Of a stretch of 64,000 nt of DNA, positions 1 to 8,604 are shown in pieces. The notes beneath the pieces were generated by a model that ran no database searches, was not told where the DNA came from, and saw only the letters and a program-made list of their open reading frames with translations. The first letter of the stretch is position 1; every line of letters begins with the position of its first letter. The position numbers and the translations under genes are program-made. The stretch comes from Parachlamydia sp. AcF125 (lineage in GTDB: Bacteria; Chlamydiota; Chlamydiia; Chlamydiales; Parachlamydiaceae): positions 1 to 64,000 of the forward strand of contig NZ_JAEMUD010000005.1 of assembly GCF_018342475.1 (NCBI RefSeq), in the 5' to 3' direction.

Positions 1-16
1 AGAGGAAGATGCGACC

Positions 17-3000
17 ATGATTATGCAAGTTAATCCTTTCATTCAATACCAGGGAGCTGTGCTGCCCACTAGGTTGGCAGTAGGAGAGCTTAACAAACGT
101 TTCAAGGATTTATTGCAACGAAAGTGCCCCAGCTGCATAAAAGATTTAATTGCTCAAGGGCATAAATTTTTAAAAGAGGCAGAAGAGGAAGCTGCTCTAC
201 ATGGGCTCTTTTATCTGGCTACAGCTTATGAATTGCATTGCACGCTTGAAATAAAGGAATATCAATTTGATCGGCAAGCACTTGATAAAGGCCTGGACAG
301 ATTAGAGAGAAGCTTAAAAGAGGGAGAAACCTTGCTTCATTATTTTGTGGCTCAGGAAAACCTAAGTATTTTTATCTATCTTTTCTCTCAAAGGCCAAGC
401 ATAAAATCTCAGCTCAATGACTTAGCAGGAGAATTGATCGAAGAAACCCCTTTGCATGCAGCTGCCAAGACAGGAGCTATATCTCTCGTGAAATTTCTGC
501 TTGCACAGGGAGCGGATTTTAAAAAGCTCGATAGTTTTCAAAATAATGTTTTGCACCATGCTTGTCAATCAGAAAAAGATTGCATCGATATCGTTAAGAT
601 TTTACTGCAATATGACTATACACTTATAGAAGCTAAAAATAGCAAAGGCCAGCTACCTTTACACTTAGCTGCATCTACAGGAAACGAGAAGATTTTTGAA
701 TATTTGTTAGGCCAAATTACAAACAAGCTTCAGCTGGATCAACAAGATAGAGAGGGAAATACTCCTTTACATTTAGTAATTATGGGGTGGGGTGAGCCTC
801 CTGTTAAAGCTGAAGGCTCCTACTGCAAAATTACCCAAGCCTTAGTAAAAAAAGGAGCAAACCTCAATATCTTAAATCATAAGAAAAAAACAGCCTTAGC
901 GCTTATTTTTGAAAATGAAGCTATTATACAGGCTTTAGTTCAGGCAAATCTAAGTTCCCAAATGTTGGTTAGCTCTCTTCGAAACTATTACCTTTCTCAA
1001 GAAACCCTTTCTATTTTCAGAATCAAAGCGCAGCAAAAGTGGGAACTTAAAGTGCCTTTAGAGGAAATTTATGTGCGTTTAGGCGTTATTGAAAATAAAG
1101 AAAGAAAAACGCAGGACCAAGCCCTGAATGAATGTTCTGAGTGTTTACAATATACTCTCATTCCGAGTTTCAAAATTATTTTCAAGCCTAAAAAAGAGGT
1201 TGAAATTGAAAAGCTTTTTGAGCTTGAAAGCCTTGAAAAAAAAGCTCGCAAAAGAATTTTTATACAAGGCGCGGCGGGCATTGGTAAAAGTACCCTCTGT
1301 CACTATATTAGCTATCACTGGGCAAAAGGGAAGCTTTGGACAGGCATGTTTACCTGCCTTTTTCGGATTCCTTTAAGAAATTTGACTTTAAGAAAATATC
1401 CCCCCGATAAAGAGTATACTCCAGCTGACCTAATTGCAAAAGAATATGCCGGCAAAGTTGATCGCAGGGTGATTGAAGCCTGTATAAACGAACCCTCTTT
1501 TCTACAAAATACCCTTCTTATTCTAGATGGTTATGATGAGCTTCCAGCAGATGCTCAAGCAAGCACAAGCTTATTAGCTACAGCTTTTGAGCAGCTAAAA
1601 GAGTTATTTCCCCACGTTATTATTACCTCAAGACCTGGAAGCTGCTCTTTTGACCGCTCATGTGAGTTAAAGCTTTTAGGCTTTGATAAAGAGGGGATTA
1701 AGCGTTATGTTGGCAGATTTTTCAAACATGCTCAAGCCAAAGAGAAAAAACAGAAGCTTAACCGTCTATTAAATACTTCTCCTCAGGTACTAAGTCTGGT
1801 GCAAATTCCGATTAACCTAACGCTTCTCTGCTGTCTCTTTCATGAAGATACACAGGTTTTTGATACTAAGCAACCTATTACGATGAGTGCTATTTATGTA
1901 CGGATAGTTAACTGGGTATATAAATGGTTTCTTTTGAGAAGAATTGATCAAGGACAATCCAGACAAACTAAAGAGCAAATTTTAGTCGAGAAAAATCTAC
2001 GCCAAAATCCAGAAGTAGCCAATATTGCCACCGTTTTTGAAGAAATGGCCGCTTTTGCTATGAAAAACGACACCCTTTATTTAAGCAAGCCAGAAATCGA
2101 AGACTTTAAGGGCAACAAAATCTTATCCAATGAGCTTACAGATTGCGGGCTCATGAGCATCCCTGAAGCAGACATTGAGGCTGAAGAAAAGGGATATTTT
2201 ATACACTTAACCTTCCAAGAGTTTTTAACCGCTTCAAAAGTTGCCAATCAATACCTTAAAGGAGAAAGGCAAGCATGCCAAGAATTTGTGCGAAAGTATA
2301 AGTTTGAACCTCGCTACGCTCTCGTTTTGCGTATGATGGCTGGTAGCCTCTCTCTTGCTGCCTCAACTAATCGTCGCTATGCGGATGCACTTCAGCCTTT
2401 TTTTGACGATCTTTTTGCTGCACCGCAAGATTTAGCTGTCAGAAACGAAATTAATTTAATTGCCGAGTGTTTTGAGGAGTGCCAAGATCCTAGAGTAGTG
2501 AAGCAGTACGATGGTTTTATTGAGCTTGTAAAAGACTATATTAAGTCTATCTGTTTACTAGGCTTAGGCTTTGAACGATTGCTAAGAAATAAAAATCTCC
2601 TTAACCATCCCGAGATAGTGCGCACTATCACAGAATTGTTATCCGACCCACAGATAAGAGAAAATACGCTAAACATCTTAATAAGCATTGTAAGACTAAG
2701 CTTAGCTTCAGAAATGGTAAGATTGGTGGTTGAGGTACTTAAGGATTCTAAAAAAGATTCTAATGCTAAAAGGCTTGCTACCTTGGCTTTGGAAGAAGTA
2801 GCAAGGAAAGGAGGTGAGCTCCCGAAAGATGCGCTAGCTGCTCTCATCCAAGCCCTCAAAGAAAGCAATATAGAGACTAAAGGCCATGCTGCTAGTGCAC
2901 TAGGAGCAATAGCACAACAAGGAGGCGAGCTTTCGAAAGAAGCCCTAACTGCTCTCATCCAAGCTCTCAAAGCAGACGATAGTGAGGCTAAAGATTATGC

Positions 3001-5935
3001 TGCTAGGGCACTAGGAGCAATAACACAACAAGGAGATGAGCTTTCAAAAGAAGCGCTAGCTGCTCTCATCCAAGCCTTCAAAGAAGGCGATATAAAGACT
3101 AAAGGTTATGCTGCTAGTGTACTAGGAGTAATAGCAAAACAAGGAGGTGAGCTTTCGAGAGAAGTGCTAGACGTTCTCATTAAAACTCTCAAAGAAGGTG
3201 ATGGTGGGACTAAAGTTTTTGCTGTTGGTGTCCTAAGAGAAATAGCAAAACAAGGAGGTGAGCTTTCGAAAGAAGCGCTAGCCATTCTCATTCAAATGCT
3301 CAAAGAAAAGGAAAAGGCATTTTTGGCTGCTAATGCCCTGGAAGTAATAGTAAAGCAAGGAGGTGAGCTTTCGAAAGAAGCCCTAACTGCTCTCATCCAA
3401 GCTCTCAAAGAAGGGGCTGATTGGGCTAAACGTTTTGTTGCTAGAGCGCTAGAAGCAATAGCAAAGCAAGGGGATGAGCTTCCGAAAGAAGCTCTAGTCG
3501 CTTTCATCCAAGCGCTCAAAGAGGGCGATGATTGGACTAAGCGTTCTGCTGCTAATGCCCTAAAAGTAATAGCAAAACAAGGGAGCGAGCTTCCGAAAGA
3601 AGCTTTAGCGGCTTTCGCCCAAGTGCTCAAAGAAGGCGATGATTGGACTAAAGGTTCTGTTGCTAATGCTCTAGAAGCAATAGCAAAACAAGGAGGTGAG
3701 CTTCCGAAAGAGGCTTTAGCCGCTTTTATCCAAGCGTTAAAAGAAGGCGATGATTGGACTAAAGGTTATGCTATTCGGGCCCTAGAAGCAATAGCAAAAC
3801 AAGGAGGTGGGCTTCCGAAAGAAGCGTTAGCCGCTTTTATCCAAGCGTTAAAAGAAGGCGATAGTGAGGCTAAAAATTGGGCTGCTCGTATTCTAGTAGA
3901 AATAGCAAAACGGGGAGATGAGCTTTCGAAGGAAGCGTTAGCCATTCTCATCCAAGTGTTCAAGGCAGGCGACGCTCAGGCTAAAGATTATGCTGCTAGT
4001 TCCCTAGAAGTAATAGCAAAACAAGGAGGTGAGCTTTCGAAAGAAGCGTTAGCGGCTTTTATCCAAGTGCTCAAAGAAGGCGATGATTGGACTAAAGGTT
4101 ATGCTATTCGGGCCCTAGAAGCAATAGCAAAACAAGGAGGTGGGCTTCCGAAAGAAGCGTTAGCCGCTTTTATTCAAGCGTTAAAAGAAGGCGATAGTGA
4201 GGCTAAAAATTGGGCTGCTCGTATTCTAGTAGAAATAGCAAAACGGGGAGATGAGCTTTCGAAGGAAGCGTTAGCCATTCTCATCCAAGTGTTCAAGGCA
4301 GGCGACGCTCAGGCTAAAGATTATGCTGCTAGTTCCCTAGAAGTAATAGCAAAACAAGGAGGTGAGCTTTCGAAGGAAGCGCTAGCTGCTCTCATCCAAG
4401 CCCTCAAAGAAGGCGATGATTTGGCTAAATGTTCTTCTGCTAATGCACTAGAAGCAATAGCAAAACAAGGAGGTGAGCTTCCGAAAGAAGCGTTAGCTGC
4501 TCTCATCCAAGCTCTCAAAGAAGGCACTAGCAGGATTGAGGGTTATCCTGCCAGCGTCCTAAGAATAGTTGCACAACAAGGAGGTGAGCTTCCGAAAGAG
4601 GTGCTAGCCGCTCTCATCTATACCCTCAAAGAAGGCGATGATTTGACTAAATGTTCTTCTGCTAATGCACTAGAAGCAATAGCAAAACAAGGAAGTGAGC
4701 TTCCGAAAGAAGCTCTAGCTGCTCTCATCCATGCCCTCAAAAAGGGCGATAGTAGGATCAAAGATTCTGCTGCTCGCGTTCTAGGAACAATACTAAAACA
4801 AGGAGGTGAGCTTTCGAAAGAAGCTCTACCTGCTCTCATCCAAGCCCTCAAAGAGGGCGATAGTAGGATCAAAGATTCTGTTGCTCGCGTTCTAGGAACA
4901 ATACTAAAACAAGGAGGTGAGCTTCCGAAAGAGGCTCTAGTTGCTCTCATCCAAGCCCTCAAAGAGGGCGATAGTAGGATCAAAGATTCTGTTGCTCGCG
5001 TTCTAGGAACAATACTAAAACAAGGAGGTGAGCTTCCGAAAGAGGCTCTAGTTGCTCTCATCCAAGCCCTCAAAGAGGGCGATAGTAGGATCAAAGATTC
5101 TGTTGCTCGCGTTCTAGGAACAATACTAAAACAAGGAGGTGAGCTTCCGAAAGAAGCTCTAGTTGCTCTCATCCAAGCTCTCAAAGCAGGCAATAATAGG
5201 GCTAAAGACTTTGCTGTTCGTGCCTTAGTAGCAATAGCAAAACAAGGAGGTGAGCTTTCGAAAGAAGCATTAACCGCTCTCATCCAAGCTCACAAAGAAG
5301 GTGATGATTTGATTAAAGATTCTGTTGTTCATGCCCTCAAAGCAATAATAAAGCAAGGAGGAGGGCTTTCGAAAGAAGCACTAGCTGCTTTCGTCCAAGC
5401 GCTCAAAGAAGGCGATGATTGGACTAAACATTCTTCTGCTAATGCCCTAGAAGCGGTAGCAAAGCAAGGGGGAGAGCTTTCGAAGGAAGCGTTAGCTGCT
5501 CTTATCCAAGCTCTCAAAGAGAGCGATGATTGGACTAAAGGTTCTGTTGCTCGTATCCTAGTAGAAATAGTAACATCAGGAGGTGAGCTTTCGAAAGAAG
5601 CATTAATCGCTCTCATCCAAGCGCTCAAAGAAGGCTATAGTTATGGCGTTGCAATGGCTCTAAAAAAAATTGATAAAAATGCATTATTAAAAATGAGTAG
5701 TGAGGCATTTACTTTAATCGCTGAAATTTGTTTCTTTACTGAGAGCACCTTTTCAGTTAGAGATCAAAAATTTCAAATTTCTGATAAAAGAATAACTTAT
5801 GCATGCGAAGAGAGATTAGCGCTCACGTACGAGGAAATAAGGGAACGGCTACCTACGAAGCTTGCTGCATGGCGGGAGAGGTTAGATAAACTTAGTCCGA
5901 GGGGAAACTTTCAAATATCCACAGATCGAGCCTGA
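17..5935 (+). CDS. Ankyrin-NACHT-HEAT repeat protein (STAND-type NTPase)
   Basis: A very large (1972 residues) three-part protein. Residues about 100-310 carry ankyrin-like repeats (TPLHAAAKTG, LPLHLAASTG, TPLHLVI). A NACHT P-loop NTPase follows: Walker A GAAGIGKST at 418-426, Walker B LLILDGYDEL at about 500-509, then an IITSRPGS sensor-like motif. From about residue 930 to 1880 there are about 26 helical repeats of 37 residues (GGELSKEALAALIQALKEGD type), best read as HEAT/armadillo-like. A C-terminal cap of about 85 residues is shared with the second NACHT gene here. NACHT proteins of this layout are signal-sensing, self-assembling switches; the trigger and output are unknown, and either a host-directed or a defence role is possible. 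The frame is open to the window edge, so the true start may lie upstream; the ATG at 17 has a purine-rich AGAGGAAG before it. Confidence 0.85.
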   Translation: MIMQVNPFIQYQGAVLPTRLAVGELNKRFKDLLQRKCPSCIKDLIAQGHKFLKEAEEEAALHGLFYLATAYELHCTLEIKEYQFDRQALDKGLDRLERSLKEGETLLHYFVAQENLSIFIYLFSQRPSIKSQLNDLAGELIEETPLHAAAKTGAISLVKFLLAQGADFKKLDSFQNNVLHHACQSEKDCIDIVKILLQYDYTLIEAKNSKGQLPLHLAASTGNEKIFEYLLGQITNKLQLDQQDREGNTPLHLVIMGWGEPPVKAEGSYCKITQALVKKGANLNILNHKKKTALALIFENEAIIQALVQANLSSQMLVSSLRNYYLSQETLSIFRIKAQQKWELKVPLEEIYVRLGVIENKERKTQDQALNECSECLQYTLIPSFKIIFKPKKEVEIEKLFELESLEKKARKRIFIQGAAGIGKSTLCHYISYHWAKGKLWTGMFTCLFRIPLRNLTLRKYPPDKEYTPADLIAKEYAGKVDRRVIEACINEPSFLQNTLLILDGYDELPADAQASTSLLATAFEQLKELFPHVIITSRPGSCSFDRSCELKLLGFDKEGIKRYVGRFFKHAQAKEKKQKLNRLLNTSPQVLSLVQIPINLTLLCCLFHEDTQVFDTKQPITMSAIYVRIVNWVYKWFLLRRIDQGQSRQTKEQILVEKNLRQNPEVANIATVFEEMAAFAMKNDTLYLSKPEIEDFKGNKILSNELTDCGLMSIPEADIEAEEKGYFIHLTFQEFLTASKVANQYLKGERQACQEFVRKYKFEPRYALVLRMMAGSLSLAASTNRRYADALQPFFDDLFAAPQDLAVRNEINLIAECFEECQDPRVVKQYDGFIELVKDYIKSICLLGLGFERLLRNKNLLNHPEIVRTITELLSDPQIRENTLNILISIVRLSLASEMVRLVVEVLKDSKKDSNAKRLATLALEEVARKGGELPKDALAALIQALKESNIETKGHAASALGAIAQQGGELSKEALTALIQALKADDSEAKDYAARALGAITQQGDELSKEALAALIQAFKEGDIKTKGYAASVLGVIAKQGGELSREVLDVLIKTLKEGDGGTKVFAVGVLREIAKQGGELSKEALAILIQMLKEKEKAFLAANALEVIVKQGGELSKEALTALIQALKEGADWAKRFVARALEAIAKQGDELPKEALVAFIQALKEGDDWTKRSAANALKVIAKQGSELPKEALAAFAQVLKEGDDWTKGSVANALEAIAKQGGELPKEALAAFIQALKEGDDWTKGYAIRALEAIAKQGGGLPKEALAAFIQALKEGDSEAKNWAARILVEIAKRGDELSKEALAILIQVFKAGDAQAKDYAASSLEVIAKQGGELSKEALAAFIQVLKEGDDWTKGYAIRALEAIAKQGGGLPKEALAAFIQALKEGDSEAKNWAARILVEIAKRGDELSKEALAILIQVFKAGDAQAKDYAASSLEVIAKQGGELSKEALAALIQALKEGDDLAKCSSANALEAIAKQGGELPKEALAALIQALKEGTSRIEGYPASVLRIVAQQGGELPKEVLAALIYTLKEGDDLTKCSSANALEAIAKQGSELPKEALAALIHALKKGDSRIKDSAARVLGTILKQGGELSKEALPALIQALKEGDSRIKDSVARVLGTILKQGGELPKEALVALIQALKEGDSRIKDSVARVLGTILKQGGELPKEALVALIQALKEGDSRIKDSVARVLGTILKQGGELPKEALVALIQALKAGNNRAKDFAVRALVAIAKQGGELSKEALTALIQAHKEGDDLIKDSVVHALKAIIKQGGGLSKEALAAFVQALKEGDDWTKHSSANALEAVAKQGGELSKEALAALIQALKESDDWTKGSVARILVEIVTSGGELSKEALIALIQALKEGYSYGVAMALKKIDKNALLKMSSEAFTLIAEICFFTESTFSVRDQKFQISDKRITYACEERLALTYEEIRERLPTKLAAWRERLDKLSPRGNFQISTDRA
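2813..5640 (+). repeat. 111-bp tandem coding repeats (HEAT array)
   Basis: About 26 tandem units of 111 bp encode the 37-residue helical repeats of the first NACHT protein; one unit near 3250-3355 is two codons short. Nucleotide identity between some units is extreme. Units 4856-4966 and 4967-5077 are identical, and the next (5078-5188) is identical for roughly its first 84 bases. This points to recent expansion or gene conversion. No unit breaks the reading frame. Confidence 0.9.
3741..4372 (+). repeat. 333-bp tandem duplication of three HEAT units
   Basis: A block of three repeat units starting near 3741 recurs exactly 333 bp downstream. Over about 300 bases I see a single difference (C at 3841, T at 4174). 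It is a recent in-frame duplication within the larger array. Confidence 0.85.
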
Positions 5936-6238
5936 TGTCAAAAGGAATTATTGCTAATAATTTTCGACCGCTCACGCAAAGGGAGGGCTTTTTAATCGAA
6001 CCTCTTAACTATTCCTACAGTGGTAATTTAATGTAAACAAATCCGTTGGTAAGATTTTCGCCAATGCTTCATATTTGTTTACGCCCCTTCAGTTAAAAAA
6101 ACTTGCATGAAACCAAAATTTTAATTAGTTTTTCCCTTGTAATGAATGAGAAAATGGAAATAAATCGAGAACCACTCTCCAAGCTTTTATAGCTTGTTTT
6201 TTCCATCAAATAGTATTGCATTAAACAGAGAGATTATT
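5936..6238. other. Intergenic gap with a perfect 10-bp inverted repeat
   Basis: No gene is seen in this gap. It holds a perfect inverted repeat, GTAAACAAAT at 6033-6042 and ATTTGTTTAC at 6073-6082, with a shorter nested TTGG/CCAA pairing in the loop. No T-tract follows, so it is not a classical terminator; it could be a protein-binding or mobile-element scar. Confidence 0.5.
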
Positions 6239-8521
6239 ATGTCTATTCCACAAGATTTTCCAGCGATCCAACGGTTTGAAAAGTTAGGAGGCACTGATTG
6301 GGAAACCCTTAAAAGCACATACGTCATGACTATACGTCCGGGGGAAGAGGCCCAGCTGCAGGCTACGCAGCAGATGCAAGAGCATATAAAAGATCGCGAT
6401 ATAGTCGATTATGCCAGTTATCGAGAAGCGATTTTAAGAATATTTCCTGCCACCTATTTTAATTTAAGTGCTGAAATCACAGGTGATTTAGCCAAAACTT
6501 CGCAGGGTAGGTATGCCTTTACGGCCACCTGGTATCATTTTATAGTCGAGCAGAAAACACTTCAGTTGCCTACAGGCTTAGACAAGTCTGCGAAGTGCAC
6601 CATTGCGATTAAAGCTCCGGGAAGCCGTAAATTAACCTCCGATATTGACACTTCCATACAGACTACTTTTAAAGGAGAATGTTCTTTTTTTGAGCGGGCA
6701 GAAGCAAGAATTAAAACCAAGGGGCCCGATTTTGAAGGGCGGATCAGCAATGCGGTGATTGAGGGGTTTTATACCATTTCCGAAGAGCTATTTAAAATGA
6801 CCTCTTCTTCCCAGCGAGATTCGAATGCTTATATCGATACCCTAGCAAATGACCAAGAAAGTTATCCCAAATTTCTGCACGACGAAGAAAATAATCCCTC
6901 CATTCATGGAGAGAGGCTTTTTTCGGAAGAAGAATTTACCAAAATATTTAAAAAGTATAAACATCAAAAACACGTGCAAGAAATGGCCGCCAGTTTATTT
7001 TCTCTGCGTTGTAGTTTGGAAGAAGAGGAATGGCAAAAATTTAAGCTGCTAGCCAAGGAGCAGCTAAGAGAAATACCTGAAGCAGAATTTTCAGCATTGC
7101 CTAAACAGGAACGAGAAACCCATATCTCAAGCTGTCAGCAGGATTACGACGCCATTTTTCAAAAGGTAGAAGAAATACATGGCAACCATTTAGCAAAACT
7201 GGCGGCTAAAATTCAAGGCATAACGGTATCAGAATTTTCTATTCCCGTACGCAAACAAGACATACCTGTTGCGGCCCTTAACAGACTGTATGTGGAGTAT
7301 TTGGAAGAATGTGCGACTTGCCGTGGACAAATCTTAACTTTAAAGAGCAAAAAACAGGCCTTAATTAATCAATTAGACGCAGAAAAAACAAAATTAAGTA
7401 AAGAATTGGTTGCTTTAAAAAGATTAGGCGAGAATAGCGATGATGAAGAGATCCAAGCGCTTATTGAAAGAAAACAAAAAAACTGCGCTCTATTAGAAAA
7501 AAGCTGCAACAATCTGAAAGATACATTGCGCCAAAACATCCAAGAAATAGCTCGATTGCAAGTGGACTATCAATTCTATCAAATTTTAGCAAACACATTT
7601 GCCAACGAGGCTTATGTTTGTCGCTCGGCTGTGTATCATGTGGTTAAGGGACAAAGCGGTGTTAAAGACCTTGCCATTTCTCAACAAACCCTTCTAGGCT
7701 CAGCTCTGCAGCAAGTAGGTTTTAAGCTTTTGCATACTAAAGAATTAACTCATAAAGAATATTCCCCTGAAGCGGTGGCTTACTATACAGCCAAGTATGG
7801 GCAGCGGATTTTTAACCTAGTTTTTAGTGGACATCATGCCGAATTTACAAATGAGATTATAAAAGCTTTAGCGAAAGGAAGAAAAGGGAAGCATCTCCCC
7901 AAATTTACCTATCTTAAATCTAAGCAGGTAAGGCAAAACGCGTATAGTACTTTAGAGCAGGAAGAGTTAGCTCTTTTAAACCACCAAGCTCAAATTATCC
8001 ATTGTATCAAATCAGACAATGCGATTTTAGATGCCAAAAAGCCTGAAAAAACACTTGAGTTAATCCAAAAATTATATCCTTTCTCGAATGAAGATGAAAA
8101 AAAGCGTTATTTTGAAAACGAAAAAAAGCTTTACCTATCGCTTAGCGCTAAATTAATCGGTTTAGTTTGCGTTTCTAGATTAGACAAAAAAGGGTACCTA
8201 TGGGGGCAAAATCCAAGCATCCCTTTAAGATATCTAGCTGCAGAAAAGAAGGAGGGAGAAGATTTACCTCCTGCTATTTCCCATCCAGAGCCTCTGCAAA
8301 ATTCCAACTTTCCCGCATCTAGTAGCGGAGGGATTGCTAAAGATGAACATCATAAGTTGGATAAAGATGCCACAAACTTGGTGATGGCTTCGCAAGGAGG
8401 AAAGGCAGAGGTAAGCTACATGGAGGGGGGCGCAGGTTCTCAATCTGCCGTTGTGGCAGGCGCTTCTGAGGAAGCATCTCGTAATTTAACAGAAGGGTTT
8501 TTTAAAAAAAAACCAAAGTAA
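6239..8521 (+). CDS. Nucleotidyltransferase-like / coiled-coil protein, possible N-terminal part of a frameshifted NACHT gene
   Basis: A 760-residue protein from the ATG at 6239; a longer reading from TTG 6194 has no ribosome-binding site. Residues 128-137 read GSRKLTSDID, matching the G-S-x(n)-S-D-x-D signature of polymerase-beta-fold nucleotidyltransferases. A further acidic motif, DSNAYID at 194-200, is a plausible third carboxylate. Residues about 345-450 are strongly coiled-coil. The tail is low-complexity and Gly/Ser/Ala-rich. The last codons cross T6 (8498-8503) and A9 (8504-8512), and the stop falls at 8519-8521. In the -1 frame the reading opens at 8506 and runs on into the NACHT-HEAT ORF. 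The enzyme fold is my inference from motifs alone; the domain could be inactive or the match coincidental. Confidence 0.6.
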   Translation: MSIPQDFPAIQRFEKLGGTDWETLKSTYVMTIRPGEEAQLQATQQMQEHIKDRDIVDYASYREAILRIFPATYFNLSAEITGDLAKTSQGRYAFTATWYHFIVEQKTLQLPTGLDKSAKCTIAIKAPGSRKLTSDIDTSIQTTFKGECSFFERAEARIKTKGPDFEGRISNAVIEGFYTISEELFKMTSSSQRDSNAYIDTLANDQESYPKFLHDEENNPSIHGERLFSEEEFTKIFKKYKHQKHVQEMAASLFSLRCSLEEEEWQKFKLLAKEQLREIPEAEFSALPKQERETHISSCQQDYDAIFQKVEEIHGNHLAKLAAKIQGITVSEFSIPVRKQDIPVAALNRLYVEYLEECATCRGQILTLKSKKQALINQLDAEKTKLSKELVALKRLGENSDDEEIQALIERKQKNCALLEKSCNNLKDTLRQNIQEIARLQVDYQFYQILANTFANEAYVCRSAVYHVVKGQSGVKDLAISQQTLLGSALQQVGFKLLHTKELTHKEYSPEAVAYYTAKYGQRIFNLVFSGHHAEFTNEIIKALAKGRKGKHLPKFTYLKSKQVRQNAYSTLEQEELALLNHQAQIIHCIKSDNAILDAKKPEKTLELIQKLYPFSNEDEKKRYFENEKKLYLSLSAKLIGLVCVSRLDKKGYLWGQNPSIPLRYLAAEKKEGEDLPPAISHPEPLQNSNFPASSSGGIAKDEHHKLDKDATNLVMASQGGKAEVSYMEGGAGSQSAVVAGASEEASRNLTEGFFKKKPK
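8498..8512 (+). other. T6-A9 homopolymer, candidate -1 slippage site
   Basis: Six T followed by nine A sit six bases before the stop of the upstream gene. In the zero frame the A run is AAA AAA AAA, so an A AAA AAA slippery heptamer is present. In the -1 frame a stop at 8503-8505 bounds the overlap on the left and the zero-frame stop at 8519 bounds it on the right. The only window in which a slip can join the two frames is therefore 8506-8518, which the A run occupies. Confidence 0.6.
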
Positions 8522-8604
8522 ATCATCCATCGGAGCAATGGCCTCCTGATGGGGTTAATTGCCGCGAGCACAGTTTTAAAGGGTATAGTGCTCTTTATCC
8601 CGTT

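Noticed and set aside
2536-5628. A ladder of minus-strand ORFs opposite the HEAT array of the first NACHT gene
   Set aside because: They are regular because the 111-bp repeat is in phase; each unit's antisense frame happens to be open. Composition (Ser/Ala/Pro-rich) and lack of start signals mark them as shadows.
2813-5640. Could the regular 111-bp repeats be a CRISPR array?
   Set aside because: Units are contiguous coding repeats with no unique spacers; the unit length is a multiple of three and the reading frame is maintained.
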